DNA of 64,000 nt from NCBI GenBank assembly GCA_019671005.1, contig CM033725.1:38214678-38278677 (forward strand), written 5' to 3'. How positions within the stretch are numbered: position 1 is the first letter of the stretch; every line of letters begins with the position of its first letter. Under the pieces are notes generated by a model. The model searched no databases. It worked only from the letters and a program-made list of their open reading frames with translations, and was not told the origin of the DNA. Below are positions 11,368 through 24,039 of the stretch, one piece after another. Both the position numbers and the translations under genes were made by a program. The DNA comes from Hibiscus mutabilis (taxonomy: Eukaryota; Streptophyta; Magnoliopsida; Malvales; Malvaceae).

Positions 11368-12990
11368 TCATCCTTCTTGTACTATTTCCATACCCCGCTC
11401 AATTAGGCGTGCCATGCATAACTGCTGGAACACCCACCTTAGAGGGGATTTAATCTCGGTCACACTCACTTTTGCCTTTCTAGTGAACTCCTCCTTGATG
11501 ACGTTCACGCCATGACCCTCATGGTTCGGTAGTGGGTTAGCACCCACATTTGGTTCATCCAACTGCAAAACCCCAGTCTTGATCATGTTTTGAACAAACT
11601 TTTTGAATGCGATGCAATTTTTAATCGAGTTCCCCGGGACACCGGCATGATAATCGCAATTTGCCTTAGGATCATACCATGTAGGGTAAGGTGGCTCAAA
11701 AGGACTGACATAATATGGCCTAACCAAATCAGCCTTATGTAGCTGTGAGTATAGTTCGGCGTATAACACCGGCAAATGAGTGAATGACATTTTCTTATTT
11801 TCCTTCTTTGGGGGTCTTGTCCGCCTCTGGTTGCGCCTTGTGTTTGAGAAATAATGAAGTTTTTTGGGGTGGTATAGGTGCTTGTTGCATTCACCTCATT
11901 ATCTTTCCTTTTATAGTTCCTTCGGGAATTTTCTCCACTATCAATTATCCTACTTTTTATAGCCATCACAATTGATTCTCCAGTTCTTACCATGTCAACA
12001 AAGTTTGGGGTGGTGTTGTTTATCAATCTGTCAAACAACATCCCACTCAAAGTGTTCACAAACATCAGTGTGATCTCATACTAGGGGATAGGCGGCTGAA
12101 TCTGAGCAGCCATATCGCGCCATCTTTGAGCATACTGGCGCAAGCTTTCGTTTGTCCTTTGTTCCATCCCTTCTAACATGATTCGGTTTAGAGTCATGTC
12201 GGTCGCATGCTTGTATTGCTCTATAAATGCCCTCAAAAGAACCTTCCATCATTTGATATTAGCCCAACTGAGTTGAGTATACCACCGGGTTACGAAACTA
12301 GTTACGCTATCTTGAAAATAATGAATGAGTATTTTCTCATCTTTGATGAAAGCTGCCATCTTTCAGCAATACATGGTGGTATGAGCCGAAGGGCAAGTAG
12401 TTTCGTCATACTTATCAAAATCGGGAACTTTGAACTTTGGTGGAAGAACTAAGTCTGCTACGAGGCTCAAATCACTAGCATCATTCCCTTGCTCATCTAT
12501 CCCTTGTAAGGTTCTAAACCTTTATTCGAAGAAACAAAATCTTTCCTCATATTTTCTTTCTACCTCGGCCATGATCATCTCCTCTACCTCATTCATCACG
12601 CTTAGATTCGCCACTTCATTCTCAAGACCTCCCTCTAAATCGACGGGCTGATTGGCCAGAATCCCCGCGTGGTGGCTAGGAGACGCTCTTGTGAGATTGA
12701 TGTATACTTTATTTTTCAGGTTTGGTATTTCTAGTTGGGATTTCTCATGAAGTGTGATCCCTTCCATTCTTTCATCATTCAAGTTGTCAACAAAGACCCC
12801 TTCTTTGCCAAGCTTCTTGTCTAACAAAGCGGTCAACTGAAACTTGTGATTGGGTGATTTGTTCCCTAATGCTTTGTTCAACCCCGTCCAAACGTGTTTC
12901 AAGATCCCTTTGACCTTGTTCTACCTTGGCCATCCTTTCTTCCCTTGCCCTTATTTGCGAGCGGGTACCATACGAGTGCGAAATGGTCAC
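11368..12990 (-). pseudogene. Tat-2 gag, several frames
   Basis: Structural protein of the particle. From 12990 the minus strand gives a charged, coiled-coil start (REERMAKVEQGQRDLETRLD). A second frame at 12902-12522 continues it, the retrotransposon gag core is broken by stops at about 12460-12070, then 12065-11583 reads MFVNTLSGMLFDRLINN onward. The C-terminal part in 11790-11368 has WYDPKANCDYHAGVPGN followed by SIKNCIAFKK, a C-x2-H...H...C-like finger typical of Tat gag. Resemblance to proteins abundant in cotton genomes is recalled from general knowledge and was not searched. At least three frameshifts are needed to join the pieces. Confidence 0.8.
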
Positions 12991-13222
12991 AGATTTTTAA
13001 ACTTTCATTTTTTTCTATCAAGATCTTTCTCACAATTAATTTTATTGATTAATTAATTAATGCATGATATATGCGGTGGAATGTAATGCATGGCGCGGAT
13101 GATGAAATAAGATATGTACGAAAAAATATGCAGATAAAGGTGTTGATCCTATAGGTGATCACCCTAGGAAACTTTCATTGAAAATAAAGAGGTATTCGTT
13201 ACAAAATAGACGAAGCTAATTC

Positions 13223-15530
13223 CTATAGATAGGCGCCTGCCCTAACCCCTAGTTCTTCGATAGCTCGAAGTAGTTGAATGAATCTTGGTGCTTCATCCAT
13301 CCCCGGGGTAACGAAAGGGTGAAGAGCTTCGGCTTCCGTGGCTAGAGTCCTTACATGTTGGGCTATCTCTTGCACCCGAACCATCAGAGTTGTGTTGTAG
13401 TCATCCAGTCTTGAATCACTCAAGTAGCATCACGCAGTCGCCTTAGCCAATAATTGTCTCCACCCTCCGCAGCTTCCTCGAGGACCAGGATCCGATCTAA
13501 GTAGTCTTAAACTATAGCTTCCAATGTCTCAATCCAAGCTCGAAACGTCATGTTCTCTTGTTGGCTAGCCTAAAGCTTGAAGAAACCATTCTGATCACGG
13601 TATTCTTGGAAAGAAAGATCCAACTCTACTATCCTCGCTTCCAACTAGGTATTATGGGCTTGGTTTTGATTCATACTCTCAAAAGTAGTGTTGTATAGAT
13701 TTTGCATCTCTTGCAGCCGATTCTTGTTATCATGTGCTTTTCTCTTCTACGTGGTACTATTTTCTTTCTCCCAATTTACCGCTTGTTTACCTTTTTTCCT
13801 TCTCTTGCTTAGTTTTCTCTTTTTCCTAATTGATTGCTCTCGTAAAGGTTTTTCTTTCATTCTCGATGATCAACTTGTTGCTTCCTTTCTCTTTCTCAAT
13901 CTCTTGCTTACTCCTCATTTTTTTCTTCCTCGATCAGGCGTAGGCCATTTTCTCTTTCTTTCTCAACTGCTATAAATCTTTTTCGGTCAGTGTTCCGTAC
14001 CAAAGCTTGACAGTATCATTTTGGTAAAGGGTATTTCTTTATTTTAGATCCTGTTTTCTTTTCTTAGGTCCTTGATTGTTCCATCGCGTATGTCCACGTC
14101 CAAACTTACCTTATAGAGCTCACTCGCATGCTCAGTTTGCAAAGCTTCCATCTTCTTCTTAACCTCTTCGAGCTCACTTCTCAAAATGTCGGCCTCGGAA
14201 GGGACTATCCTCATGTGCTCTTCTAATGTCATGGTTGGTCCTTGATCCGGCCTTGGAATCTCATCATTGATCCTCCAACGTCTCCAAAAATCATAATCGA
14301 GAGTGAATCTACACGTACAATCTTCGTTAACCCTTATACGGTAGCAATGATCCCAAGCCCGAGATATATTCTAAACTTTCTCTTTAAACTCACCCTTGAA
14401 AGCAAATTTAGTACGGCTCAATCCTAAAGTAATAGGAATAAACTGTCGAGACCCAAATTGCTTGGATACCAATAAAGGGGTACAACCAATCCCTCCGTAC
14501 AATCTCAGAAGCATTAGCCAATTGTAATCTCCGCACCGATATAAGAAGTAAGGGATACTACCTAACCAAGGTACTCGCCAAACTATATCACTATCTTGGA
14601 GATTCTTGAGAATTGTAGCCCATTTAACCTTTTCGATGTCTTCTCACCACTCATTGGCCAAAACGCTTGCAAGGGAGAAAAATCCTCAAACAAAACGCCA
14701 GGCAAAACCCTTTTTGGTGTTTCCCAAAAATGACTGGATCCATACCTGAAGCAACTATACGCAACCTCTAAAACGCCCATCTTCATACCTTCGGACAACA
14801 TTAAGAGAAATGAAAGTTTCGGCCAAGATTACCGGTGTCGGGTTTGCCCTCCTCTCTAAGCGCTCGAACACATCTAAAACAGTCACATCAATGCTATTCA
14901 AAAGCCTCGAAAAAATGATCAATCCATATATTCCCAGAGCAAACAAGTCCATCTCCATAACTTCATCCGGATGTGTGGGTATTAAATCTCGAATGCATTC
15001 CCACAAAAAGGCTACATTGTCTCATAGGTGCTGAATCAATCCTTTCACCCAATCCTTACTCATTCCGGCGATGTTCCTGAGCTTGGCTGGGTAATTTTGA
15101 GACTTTGGGTGTTTAGAGTAGATCCAATCCTTCTTGACACCTTTGTGATGGAGTAGCATCGTATATTCTTCGATTGTGGGCATCATGTCTTCCCTATTAA
15201 AGATGAAACAACAAAAGGCAGGATTCCAACATTCAAATACAGCTCGGAACAAAGGTTCATTAATTATGACTTACATTAAGTCAGCTATGTCACCATAATT
15301 CTCACATAATAGATTCTTCAATCTTCGATCCCAACTTTCTCATATTTCCTTCAACTCGTAGAAATCACTTGTTGTAGACTCACGTAAGTATACCCCGGTA
15401 CTATGCGCTCACTCAGAAAATTATCACCTTGAACCCTTTGGTTGACCTCAGACCAATGTCGAACTTGCAAGTTGATTTCCTCCTTCATAAGTAACCTCCC
15501 ATCCATAATGATAGCTCTCTAATCGGGCAA
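13223..15530 (-). pseudogene. Tat-2 ORF1 (DUF7745-like protein upstream of gag)
   Basis: Between the PBS and gag on the minus strand there is a broken extra gene. Pieces are at 15252-15022 (ECWNPAFCCFIF, then PTIEEYTMLLH, then IAGMSKDWV), 15006-14755 (THPDEVMEMDLFALGIYGLI, then PVILAETFISLN), 14801-14583, a coiled-coil piece at 14232-14044 (LRSELEEVKKKMEALQTE) and a C-terminal piece at 13423-13223. The first blocks match, from memory, the domain called DUF7745 that is very frequent in cotton retroelement annotations. An additional ORF before gag is characteristic of Ogre-type Tat elements. Its function is unknown. Stops and frameshifts lie between all pieces. Confidence 0.65.
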
Positions 15531-16172
15531 ACCACCTTGATTCAACACCTCTATGTCATGAAATAAATGCAAAATGAAGGGAAAGCAAAACAAAAACCAA
15601 ACACAAAAGAAATGAGTTAGTAGCGGGTAAAATAAATAACGAAGTTATAAAATAGAGAAAACAAAAGAGCTAGAAAACAAACAACCCTATTTACATCCCG
15701 TCTAAAACGCCTAGGTTAACCACATGGCTCTAAAAGGGGAGGGTTTTCTATGTTCGCTACATGCAATTTTGGTACTAAGAAAGTACCCGAATTGTCCTCG
15801 CTGTCCCCTACTAAGGGTAGCAGGGCCCCCGATCATCACCCATTATGGGCTTATTTCAATCGAGTTCAATTCAGGGGGACCCTTTCGCTATGTCCATACG
15901 GAGAAACAATATTCCCATGAAAACATAGGGTAATCGAGCCCCGAAGGTACTTACTAGGCCCATACAGAGGAACAATATCCCCACGAAAGCACTAGCGTTC
16001 CCCCCCACTTAAACGAATGGATTTATATGCCAAGTTTTTAAATGCGTTAAAATAAACTCGTATTTATAAACAAATAACAACTTAATTGTCACTTTAATTC
16101 GCAACTTCCAATATTAAACAAGCAGTAATTTTTTTTTAGGCCTGACTCTCTTTTTTTAAAAACAAAAATTAT

Positions 16173-16191
16173 GTCCCCAGCGGAGTCACTA
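16173..16191 (-). other. Tat-2 primer binding site
   Basis: Directly downstream of the 5' LTR end on the minus strand, after a 3-base gap, is TAGTGACTCCGCTGGGGAC. It resembles the TGGCGACTCC-type PBS that Ogre/Tat elements use (reported as complementary to an arginine tRNA), with two changes at the start. The exact tRNA was not checked. Confidence 0.6.
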
Positions 16192-16194
16192 TGC

Positions 16195-18604
16195 TGTAGC
16201 GACGTTTTAAAATTCGAAGTTCAAGGGTTTCCCACTTTTATTGAAAACATTTTATTAAAAGGGGATTTCTTTAAAAATCGTGTTTTTAAATAAAATGGGA
16301 GTCACCACTGGTTATTTGGGTAAGGTAGACCGGACACCGGAAAGCACAACCAGAGATTTTTGGGTTCGGGAGTCGGTTACGAGTGGGGAAGGTTTCGCAC
16401 CCCCACTATGACCGGAAATCGGTACCAAATTAATTACCGCCTCGTTAATATTGGATTTTGCGAATTAAAGTGACAAATTAAACCGAATTTGGTTATATAA
16501 GTGAGTATATTTTAAGGGCCTTATTATTCGAGAAGGAACGTCCGAACCACCACCACTTCGACTGCTACTGACCTCGTTCGTTCCCAAATAAAAGGAAACC
16601 GCATAATAAACAAATAGTTCGGCATGCAAGAATCTTAAAGCAATAAAAAAAAGTACGGCAAATAAATAATAATGAAGGCATAAAGGTAACAAAAAGTCTA
16701 AATTACCGTAAAAGTTTATTAAGTTCATTACACATTTTCCATATATTACAAATTTTAAAACCATATATTATACATGTTTTTATAAAATTACCTTAAAAAA
16801 ATTACTAAAACACGTGCATTAAAATTATACTTATATTTATACTGCATATACAAAAACTTTATAAAACTACTTAAAAACTACTTATATTACTCATGAAAAA
16901 AAGAACACTACATATATAAATTATAACCATACATTTTAAATATAATGAAACACTACATTACCACATTATACATTACAAACAAACCATACTTTAAACTACA
17001 TCTAAACAAACATATTAACCATTATACTACAACAAACATACATCAAGGCCACATTAATTAACACATAAACATAAAACAGTGACTAGAATTGAGTAAAAAT
17101 AAAGTGCAGGGCTGAAATTAAAGATGCATAAAGAAAGAGGGGAACACTGGAAGTGACCAAATTAAAAAAGGAACAAATTAGAGGGTAAAATTAAGAGATC
17201 AATCGAACTTGTTTAAAACGAGGACCATATTGAAAGCCCTGTTTAAATTCCAGGGACCGGGGAAATAATTTAGAAAGGAGAAAGCCCTTAAAGACACAAT
17301 TAACCCGGGATAGAGGTCCTTATTATGCAAATAGACCAATTTTAAAAGAAGGGTCAAGTATATAAGACAGACAATTAACCAAAAGTGGAAATTTTTGTTG
17401 TTACTTTAAAAAAAATCCCAAATGCTCTAATTTCGCTCCCCATCTCAAACATTTTATAAAAAACCTCTGGCTTCATCATGAACCCAGAATCTAGCTGCCC
17501 TCTTCACCGTGATAACCACCGTTGGCCGCCATTCGCCGGAGCTGGTAGACCCTAAAAAAAGGGCCAAAACTTTCATTTCTTCACCCAAAAATCTGAGACC
17601 CTTTTTTTCTAAAAAAACAAACACTTTCCCCTCTGTTTATCAAAAAAATCGAAACCCTAAAGACCCTTTTTTGGCTTTGGAACAACGAGGCTTGGCCGGC
17701 TTCCTTTGGTTTTCACTTCGCCCAGTTCGCTCGTCACAAACCCGAGGGGCCGGAGAGCTTATCACCGGCGAGAAGGTGAAACGACACCGAGGAGGCTATC
17801 CGACAAAGAAGGTAAAACCAAAATCCCCTTTTTATGCATGTATATTTCTAATGCACAAAAGAATGGTTACCTCTGAAAATCTCTACTTTCTCTATTGCTC
17901 CAGAAATCTAGAGTCCAAGACCCCTTTTACAATCGTTTGGCCCTTTGTTATATAGCCGAATACAACATTTGAATCACATGTTTAGTCTAAATCTTAATCA
18001 ATTGCTTCTGATGACTTGTTTGGATTGCCATTGCCCTAATTTTCTTTGTTGCTTTTCCTTTTCTTTTTTCCATTTTGGTCTCTGACTTTTCCTTTGTCTT
18101 TTTTTGTGCATGCATGCCATTGTGGGCTATGCAAATGATGAGGGGAAGCATGCTCACACCAGAAATCGGACCGCCGAAAATCAGATGGAGGATCAGAATG
18201 GTCCTGCGTGGGCGTGTGTGGAATTCATATATACTACATATACCACACTCATACAATCATATATTTATTGAATGTAACATAGTAATGTTTTTGTTCTTTT
18301 TTGTTTTAATAATAGCCATATATGATAGTAAAGATAGCAAAGATGGTAGGTAGTAATGGTACATAATAACAAACAGAACAAACAAAAGGTAATGAGATAG
18401 TAATAACAATAATGTAATACTTAGTATTATTTAGGTTTTTTAAATGGATAATAGCATAGCACTAGTACAAAATTTTTTGGGTTTTAAAGTTTTAATAAAG
18501 GATAAACAAAGCCCAATATGTCTATAGTACATAAGTCCATTATTGCAACGATAGAAAAAAGAAAATAAAAACATGTTCACCCCGGGACAAAATTAGTGAT
18601 TACA
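16195..18604 (-). repeat. Tat-2 5' LTR
   Basis: On the minus strand it starts TGTAATCACTAATTTTGTCC at 18604 and ends CGTCGCTACA at 16195, a TG...CA pair of ends with the PBS immediately outside. Length 2410 bp, shorter than the Tat solo LTR (3508) and the Tat-4 LTR (3071). The late block at 16320-16430 matches the other Tat LTRs. Short open frames inside (for example 17509-17955 on the plus strand) are antisense to the element and show no domain. Confidence 0.88.
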
Positions 18605-18760
18605 GTAAAACTTAAAAGTTTTACACTTATTTTGGACCGTTGGATGAAGCTAAATAGATGAATGAGATTAACAATAGAAACTGTAAAGATTATCACTTGG
18701 AAAAAAAATAAGGAAATAATCTTAGTCATTTATTACTATCATTCAATGTTCAAAAAAAAG
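18605..18760. other. Gap between Tat-2 and a MITE
   Basis: AT-rich non-coding sequence. No gene, repeat boundary or motif recognised apart from a CCGTTGGAT box at about 18638. Confidence 0.4.
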
Positions 18761-18767
18761 TGTATAT

Positions 18768-18999
18768 GTGTTATATTTTGATACACAAGCTGTGTAAGAA
18801 AAATTACACAACCCTTCTATAAAATTTAAAACTTAAACCCCAACTCTAGCACCCTAAATCTAAACCATAAACCATAAACCCTAAACTCTATTTCTAATCA
18901 TAAACCTTAAATTCTATACCTTACACACTAAACCCCTAAAACTTAACCTAAAACCCTAAAATTGAAATACTTGTGTAAACTTTATCAAAGTATTTTCCA
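18768..18999. mobile_element. MITE-like element with telomere-like interior, copy 1 (degraded)
   Basis: The ends form an inverted repeat: TATTTTGATACACAAG on the left and CTTTATCAAAGTATTTTCC on the right. A subterminal hairpin (TGTGTAAg...TTACACA) lies at about 18790-18810. The interior is a run of degenerate CCCTAAA-like heptads (AACCATAAACC, ACCCTAAAC, AAACCCCTAAAAC) at about 18834-18960. It is the inverse of copy 2 at 50504-50749, which has a clean target duplication. No clear duplication remains here. Confidence 0.65.
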
Positions 19000-19020
19000 A
19001 TATATATCATGCAGAATTGG

Positions 19021-19225
19021 GGGACTCGAATCAAACTTAAAAATTGATCTATTAATTACTAAAAAAATTGATTTATTTGAGTTATTTGAATTTTCATTTT
19101 ATAATTCAAACCTTATTCAAAAATATTTATAATCAAGTGGAGTTTATGAAATTATGTGTCCAGATATTTTTCATCGAGTCGAATAATTCAATTTTTTAAT
19201 AGAGTCAAATTTTTTCCACTACTAA
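19021..19225 (+). mobile_element. Degraded fragment of the GAGTCGAGTC hAT-type MITE
   Basis: The stretch with GACTCGAATCAAACTTAAAAAT, then TCTATTAATTACTAAAAA, then GAGTCGAATAATTCAATTTTTT matches, with many changes, the body of the element at 40703-41455 in the same orientation. Termini are not recognisable. Confidence 0.6.
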
Positions 19226-19590
19226 ATACAATACTTCAAGTTTTTTTCTCAATAAAAAATCTTTTTAGATTGTTCATGTAAGGGTAAGATTTATTAGTAA
19301 CATTAGATTCATGAAATATAATATTATTTTTGAAAATAAGATTATGGAAATATTAAATTTGTGATAGTGTTTTTCAAATAATATTAGCATTCAATATTAA
19401 ATTGAAATATATTAGTATAAAAATTCATTAAACTTTTTTAATTAGACTCTATATAAATTTTATGTTTAATATATTAATATAATTAATATACTACATAATT
19501 TCATGTATAATATTGCCGCATCAATATAAAAACTATAAAAATCAACCAGTGTTGGATGTATTGGTAAAACTCATTGCAGTCCTAAAGAGA
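19226..19590. other. AT-rich host sequence left of the copia element
   Basis: No coding or repeat structure recognised. It ends in the 5-bp duplication GGACG at 19591. Confidence 0.4.
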
Positions 19591-19595
19591 GGACG
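19591..19595. repeat. Target site duplication GGACG of the copia element, left copy
   Basis: GGACG at 19591-19595 directly precedes the left LTR. The identical GGACG follows the right LTR at 40629-40633. Five bases is the usual size for Ty1/copia integration. This links two LTRs 21 kb apart as one insertion. Confidence 0.88.
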
Positions 19596-20052
19596 TATAA
19601 AACGTATATTTGATTTTGATATAACAAAGTGTTTAAGGACCAATTTGTAAAATTGAATAAATTTTTTTAAGTATCCAAAAAGTCTCATAAAATGCAAGGA
19701 ATTGAACTTAAAATGTTTCTAAGTCAAAAGCTTAAACCCCCAAATATTTTCTAAGTGTTTTGAAACTCAAATATCCAAAATCGCTCAGGCATATCGATAC
19801 GCCCTTAGGTGTTTCGACACGACTTTTGACTACTGGAATTTTAATTGCAAAATCGTATCGATACGGTTGATCCCGTTTCGATGCGCCCTTCAACCTGAGA
19901 ATTTTGTTTAAGCAATGAGTATCGGTACAGCTTCACCTGTACTGATACGGGGTGTTAAGATCTTTAAAATCTTTGCATTTAAAATAAGATCGTTGCCTTG
20001 TTAGCTATTTGAATCACCAAACTTCAATTGTCAGTTACACCATATCGATACG
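19596..20052 (+). repeat. Copia 5' LTR, left piece
   Basis: Aligns with the start of the right LTR (39395 onward) from TATAAAACGTATATTTG through CATATCGATACG. It contains the first three box pairs of the regulatory array and the start of the fourth. It stops where the chromodomain gypsy element begins. Confidence 0.88.
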
Positions 20053-22502
20053 CCCCCTAAACCTGACTTAGAAGAAATAAGCCGAACCTAGAAAATCATG
20101 TTTTAAAACTTGCCCTTCAAGTAATGTTGTTAGATTTAGAAATTAAATACCCAAAGTAATTGTTAAAAAGGTAATGAAGACAAAATAATTTCCATTTACA
20201 TAAAACACAGTCGTATAATAGTATTTCGAAAAGTTGATAAAATATTCAGAAATGGTCTCATATGCATGCTAAAATAGTAAATCCCCAAATAAAGTGTCTG
20301 AGTCCAAAATTACATATAAGTCTAGAATAATTAAATAAAGTCCATAATCCGAAATTGCTCATACTGATAAATAGGATAAAGTCTGATAAAACAAGGTCCT
20401 CCAAGTACCGTAGCCTAAGCCTGAGTATCTGAAAGAGGAACTAAGGGGGAATCAACTATAAAACTCAGTGTGTCTCTAAAGTGCAGATAGTAACACATGT
20501 CAAGAAAATATAAACATCATGCTCAAACTCATACAGACATTCCGATATACAAATATGTATAATATGATGCACATGATACAATGACATGCACCCAACTACA
20601 TCATTGTCCGAAGAGTAAGGTTCCCAGAACCACTCTCTACATCGTCACCATGTTCGAAGTGAAATTCAGCCCGAAGGGTGAAACCACTTATCTTCCCCGT
20701 ACATTTTCCCAATCCAGATGACATGTCATGTTATTCCGATTTTCGAATTTGAATGCATTCTTGTTTAACAACGAAGATGCATGTACAAAAGCCTGATATC
20801 AGTTGTTTGATTCTGATATATGATGCATGACATGTCATCATATAAATCATATCATAAAACACAAGTCAGACAGATCATGTCATAAATCATAAATTAGATA
20901 GATCATGTCATATATCATAAGTCATACAGATCATATCATAATTTCACAAGTCATACGAATGATATCATAATTTCACAAGTCATACCAACATACTCACATA
21001 CACATATTAAGCACCGAAATATGTAGCACAAGAAGAGAACACACAAGTTTATAGCACATGAAGAGATACACCTCAGACTGCTAAAACTCAACGACGAGAG
21101 TGACGCCTCCCACGCTCAGCCCTAGCACTAGGTTAGACAGAGTCAGCACATACGAGAAGAACACTATGTAAGAATTTACTACTATGCCATAAGCTAATAG
21201 AACGTTAATTAGAACTAAACTCACAAGCAGATCTCACATGTTGTGAAGATGAAGGATGTCCTGGTGGAAGAAGAGGGAGAATCTTTGTGTCTGAATCAAC
21301 GTGACCTGAACACAACAATTATCAGAATCAGATTCTAATACATTATTCTCAAAATTACTAAGTACAAATAAATTTAAATAGAAAAATGGTCTTTCGAGTT
21401 TGAATTTGGAAAAACAGACAACAGATTTGGATTCAAGATGTTGAAAAATGTAGAGTTGACTTTAACCTAAAAGTCAACGCCCAAAAGTCAACACTGACGT
21501 CATTAAGGTCAGCACTGACGTCACCATTAGCATCATCCTGCCATTGTTAACGCTGACGTCCTTAATGACATCATCCTGCCATTGTCAACGCTGATGTCAA
21601 CCGGTTCGGTTAAAGGCACAAATTGTTCAGACAATTTGGTTAGACTAGTTCAATTTAAAGTCCATTCGGTTAAATTTAGCAGAACCGGTTCAGTCCGGTT
21701 GTCCTACACAAACTAGGCTCAGTTTAGCTCTCACTCATGGGCCTACTTTTGGGCCCAACCCAACTAAAACCATACACACATGCAGGCCCGAAACCCCTAT
21801 TCCCTCTTTTAGCAATCTAGAAACCTAGGGTTCTACCCTTGACGGCGCAGCTCACTGGCGACCACCGAACGGTGACCATGATGGTCATATTCCGACCAAG
21901 AATACAACCAAATAAAGGAGTTAAACTTACACATCAAACTCGAATGAACCAAAACTCGACCAGACCCTTAAAGAAAGGCTTACCTAAAACCAAAATCGAA
22001 CAGATAAGAGAGGAGGGTACGACGATGCAAGGTTACCAAACAGTTTTGCTCGGATTTCGAGCAAGAGATGGCCGAAGAGGGCAACACGTGGTGTGGGTTT
22101 TGTTCGGATGATAATAGGGAATGCTCGGGTGGTTTTAGAATAATAAATAGATGGCGTTAGGACCTAGATCGGAGTTTGATAAAAAAGAATTAGGGGGCTT
22201 GAGGCTTGGTTAACCGAATGAGAGTTGAGGGGGAGCACGGCTGCAGATAAAGAGAGTGGGAGTTGAAAAACCAATTAGGGCTGAAAAAGTATGAACATAT
22301 ATCCAAGTTAATGGGTAAATTACACATTAAGGGTTCCAAGAGTAACCTGTCTTTCAGATAAGCACCCAAAGTTCTGAACTTATCAATTAAGTCACCACTT
22401 TCACTTAGGGTTTTAAGAAATTAATTCCTAAAAATTTGGGGTTACAAATTAAGGATTTCATAAATTAGGTTTTTAATTTGGGGAAAAAATTGGGGTATTA
22501 TG
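20053..22502 (-). repeat. Chromovirus 3' LTR
   Basis: Minus-strand start CATAATACCCC at 22502 (TG mutated to CA) just after the polypurine tract. It ends at 20053 in TAGGGGG, lacking the final TGTTACA-type bases present in the other copy. Length about 2450 bp. Its first and last parts match the short 5' LTR at 30955-31332. A small open frame at 21839-22111 on the opposite strand shows no domain. Repeats of TCATAnATCATA and CACAAGTCATAC lie at about 20820-20990. Confidence 0.82.
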
Positions 22503-22520
22503 ACTCTTCTCTCCTTAAAA
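22503..22520 (-). other. Chromovirus polypurine tract
   Basis: The minus strand reads TTTTAAGGAGAGAAGAGT directly before the 3' LTR start at 22502. It is the plus-strand primer expected here. The gypsy element at 57137 has a similar tract. Confidence 0.65.
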
Positions 22521-22532
22521 GAAATTTCGGCC

Positions 22533-24000
22533 TCAAAATTTACCTGGATCAAATATATGCGGATATTGAGCTTTGACAACAACCTTGGGCTCCCAAGTAG
22601 CCTCATCATGACCACGATTACGCCATAAGACCTTGACCATCTTAATGGTCTTCTTCCAGAGAACTTTCTTGTCCTGAGCAAGAATCTCAACTAGCTCCTC
22701 ATCAAAACATAAATCGGGACAAATCTCAAAATCCTCTATCGGAATAACATGAGATGGATCAGCCTGATAATATCTCAACACAGAGACATGAAAGACACCA
22801 TGGATGCGCTGAAGCTCTGGTGGTAACTCAAGTTGGTAAGCAACTAATCTGACTCAACGAATAATCCAATAAGGACCAATGTAACGAGGACTCAATTTGC
22901 CTTTCTGAACAAAACGAAGTACTTTCCTCCACAGAGATACTTTCAAGAAAACCTCATTTCCCACATCAAACCAAGATCCCGACGTTTCAAATCGACATAA
23001 GATTTTTGTCGATCAAAAGTAGCCTTAAGCCGATCCTGAATCAATCTAACTGTCTGCTCAGCCTCATATATAATGTCTGGTCCCAACAATCTGTGCTCAT
23101 TGAGCTCAATCCAGCCAATAGGTGTATGAACCTTTCACCCATACAGAGCCTCATACGGTGTCATCTTGATACTGGCATGATAACTGTTATTGTAAGCAAA
23201 CTCTGCCAGCGATAAGAAGTCCTCCCAACTGCCTCTATAGTCCAGAACACAACCTCTCATCATATCTTCAAGAATCTAGATTACCCGCTCAAACTGACCA
23301 TCAGTCTGCAAATGATAGGAAGTCCTAAAGTTCAATCGAGTACCCAAAACAGTATGAAGAGACCCCCAGAACTTCATTGTAAACCTTAGGTCCCGGTCAG
23401 AAATGATGGACAATGATACCCCATGAAGTCGAAAAATCTCAGAAATATAGAGCCGGGCCAACTTATTTAGAGAATAGTTAACTCGAATATGGATGAAATG
23501 TGCGGACTTAGTTAGACGATCAACAATAACCCAGATGGAGTCCTTCTTTGATAGAGTCAAAGGGAGACCACTGACGAAATCTATAGTCACACGTTCCCAT
23601 TTCCATTGAAGAATCTCAATCTACTGAAGTAACCCAGATGGACGCTGATGCTCCGCCTTAACCTTTTGGTAGGTCAAACACTTCAATACAAATCTGATAA
23701 CATCACGCTTGAGACCTTTCCACCAGTACCTTTCACGAAGATTCTTATATATCTTGTCCCCACCAGGATGCATAGAATAAGGACTGTCATGGGCTTCATG
23801 AAGAATAACTTGCTTTAGCTCAAAATTCCTCGAAATATAATAACAACCCCAGAAACACAGTACACCATCCTAATCAATAGAGAAATCCTGCGATATACCT
23901 TCTTCAACCTCTCTCATACAGTGTATCAAGAACGGATCACTAGGCTGCTCAGCTTGAATATCGGAAACCAAAGTAGGAATAACTCAAAGTTTAGCCAACA
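22533..24000 (-). pseudogene. Chromovirus integrase with chromodomain
   Basis: Integrase inserts the cDNA, and the chromodomain is thought to guide it to heterochromatin. The core frame at 23590-23276 shows the catalytic triad regions: VIVDRLTKSAHF (first Asp), IISDRDLRFT (second Asp) and TDGQFERVI (Glu). The zinc-binding part lies at about 23660-23810 in broken frames. After a degraded linker the frame 22781-22533 ends in VKVLWRNRGHDEATWEPK, the typical aromatic-rich chromodomain end. Stops and frame changes separate the pieces, so no active protein is expected. Confidence 0.88.
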
Positions 24001-24039
24001 GACAACCATCCTCATACAAACTCATTTGAGCGAACAAAG

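Larger units (their letters stand above)
8641..18604 (-). mobile_element. Tat-2: Tat-lineage retrotransposon, 5' half, minus strand
   Basis: Read on the minus strand it runs 5' LTR (18604-16195), primer binding site, ORF1 (about 15530-13220), gag (about 12990-11370), protease (about 10790-10370), then the start of RT, where it stops at about 8640. All frames are damaged. The RT fragment is closely similar to the same region of Tat-1, so these are two copies of related families lying tail to tail. The rest of pol and the 3' LTR are absent. The five bases outside its 5' LTR are GTAAA (18605-18609); the matching duplication is lost. Confidence 0.88.

Noticed and set aside
17509..17955. 148-codon open frame on the plus strand
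   Set aside because: It lies inside the Tat-2 LTR in antisense, has low-complexity stretches and shows no domain; treated as chance.
8641..18604. Tat-1 and Tat-2 as one inverted element
   Set aside because: Both contain the RT start region in different versions, so they are two separate copies.
18834..18960. A true interstitial telomere
   Set aside because: Heptads are very degenerate and bounded by inverted tips that recur at 50504-50749, so a transposon explains them better.
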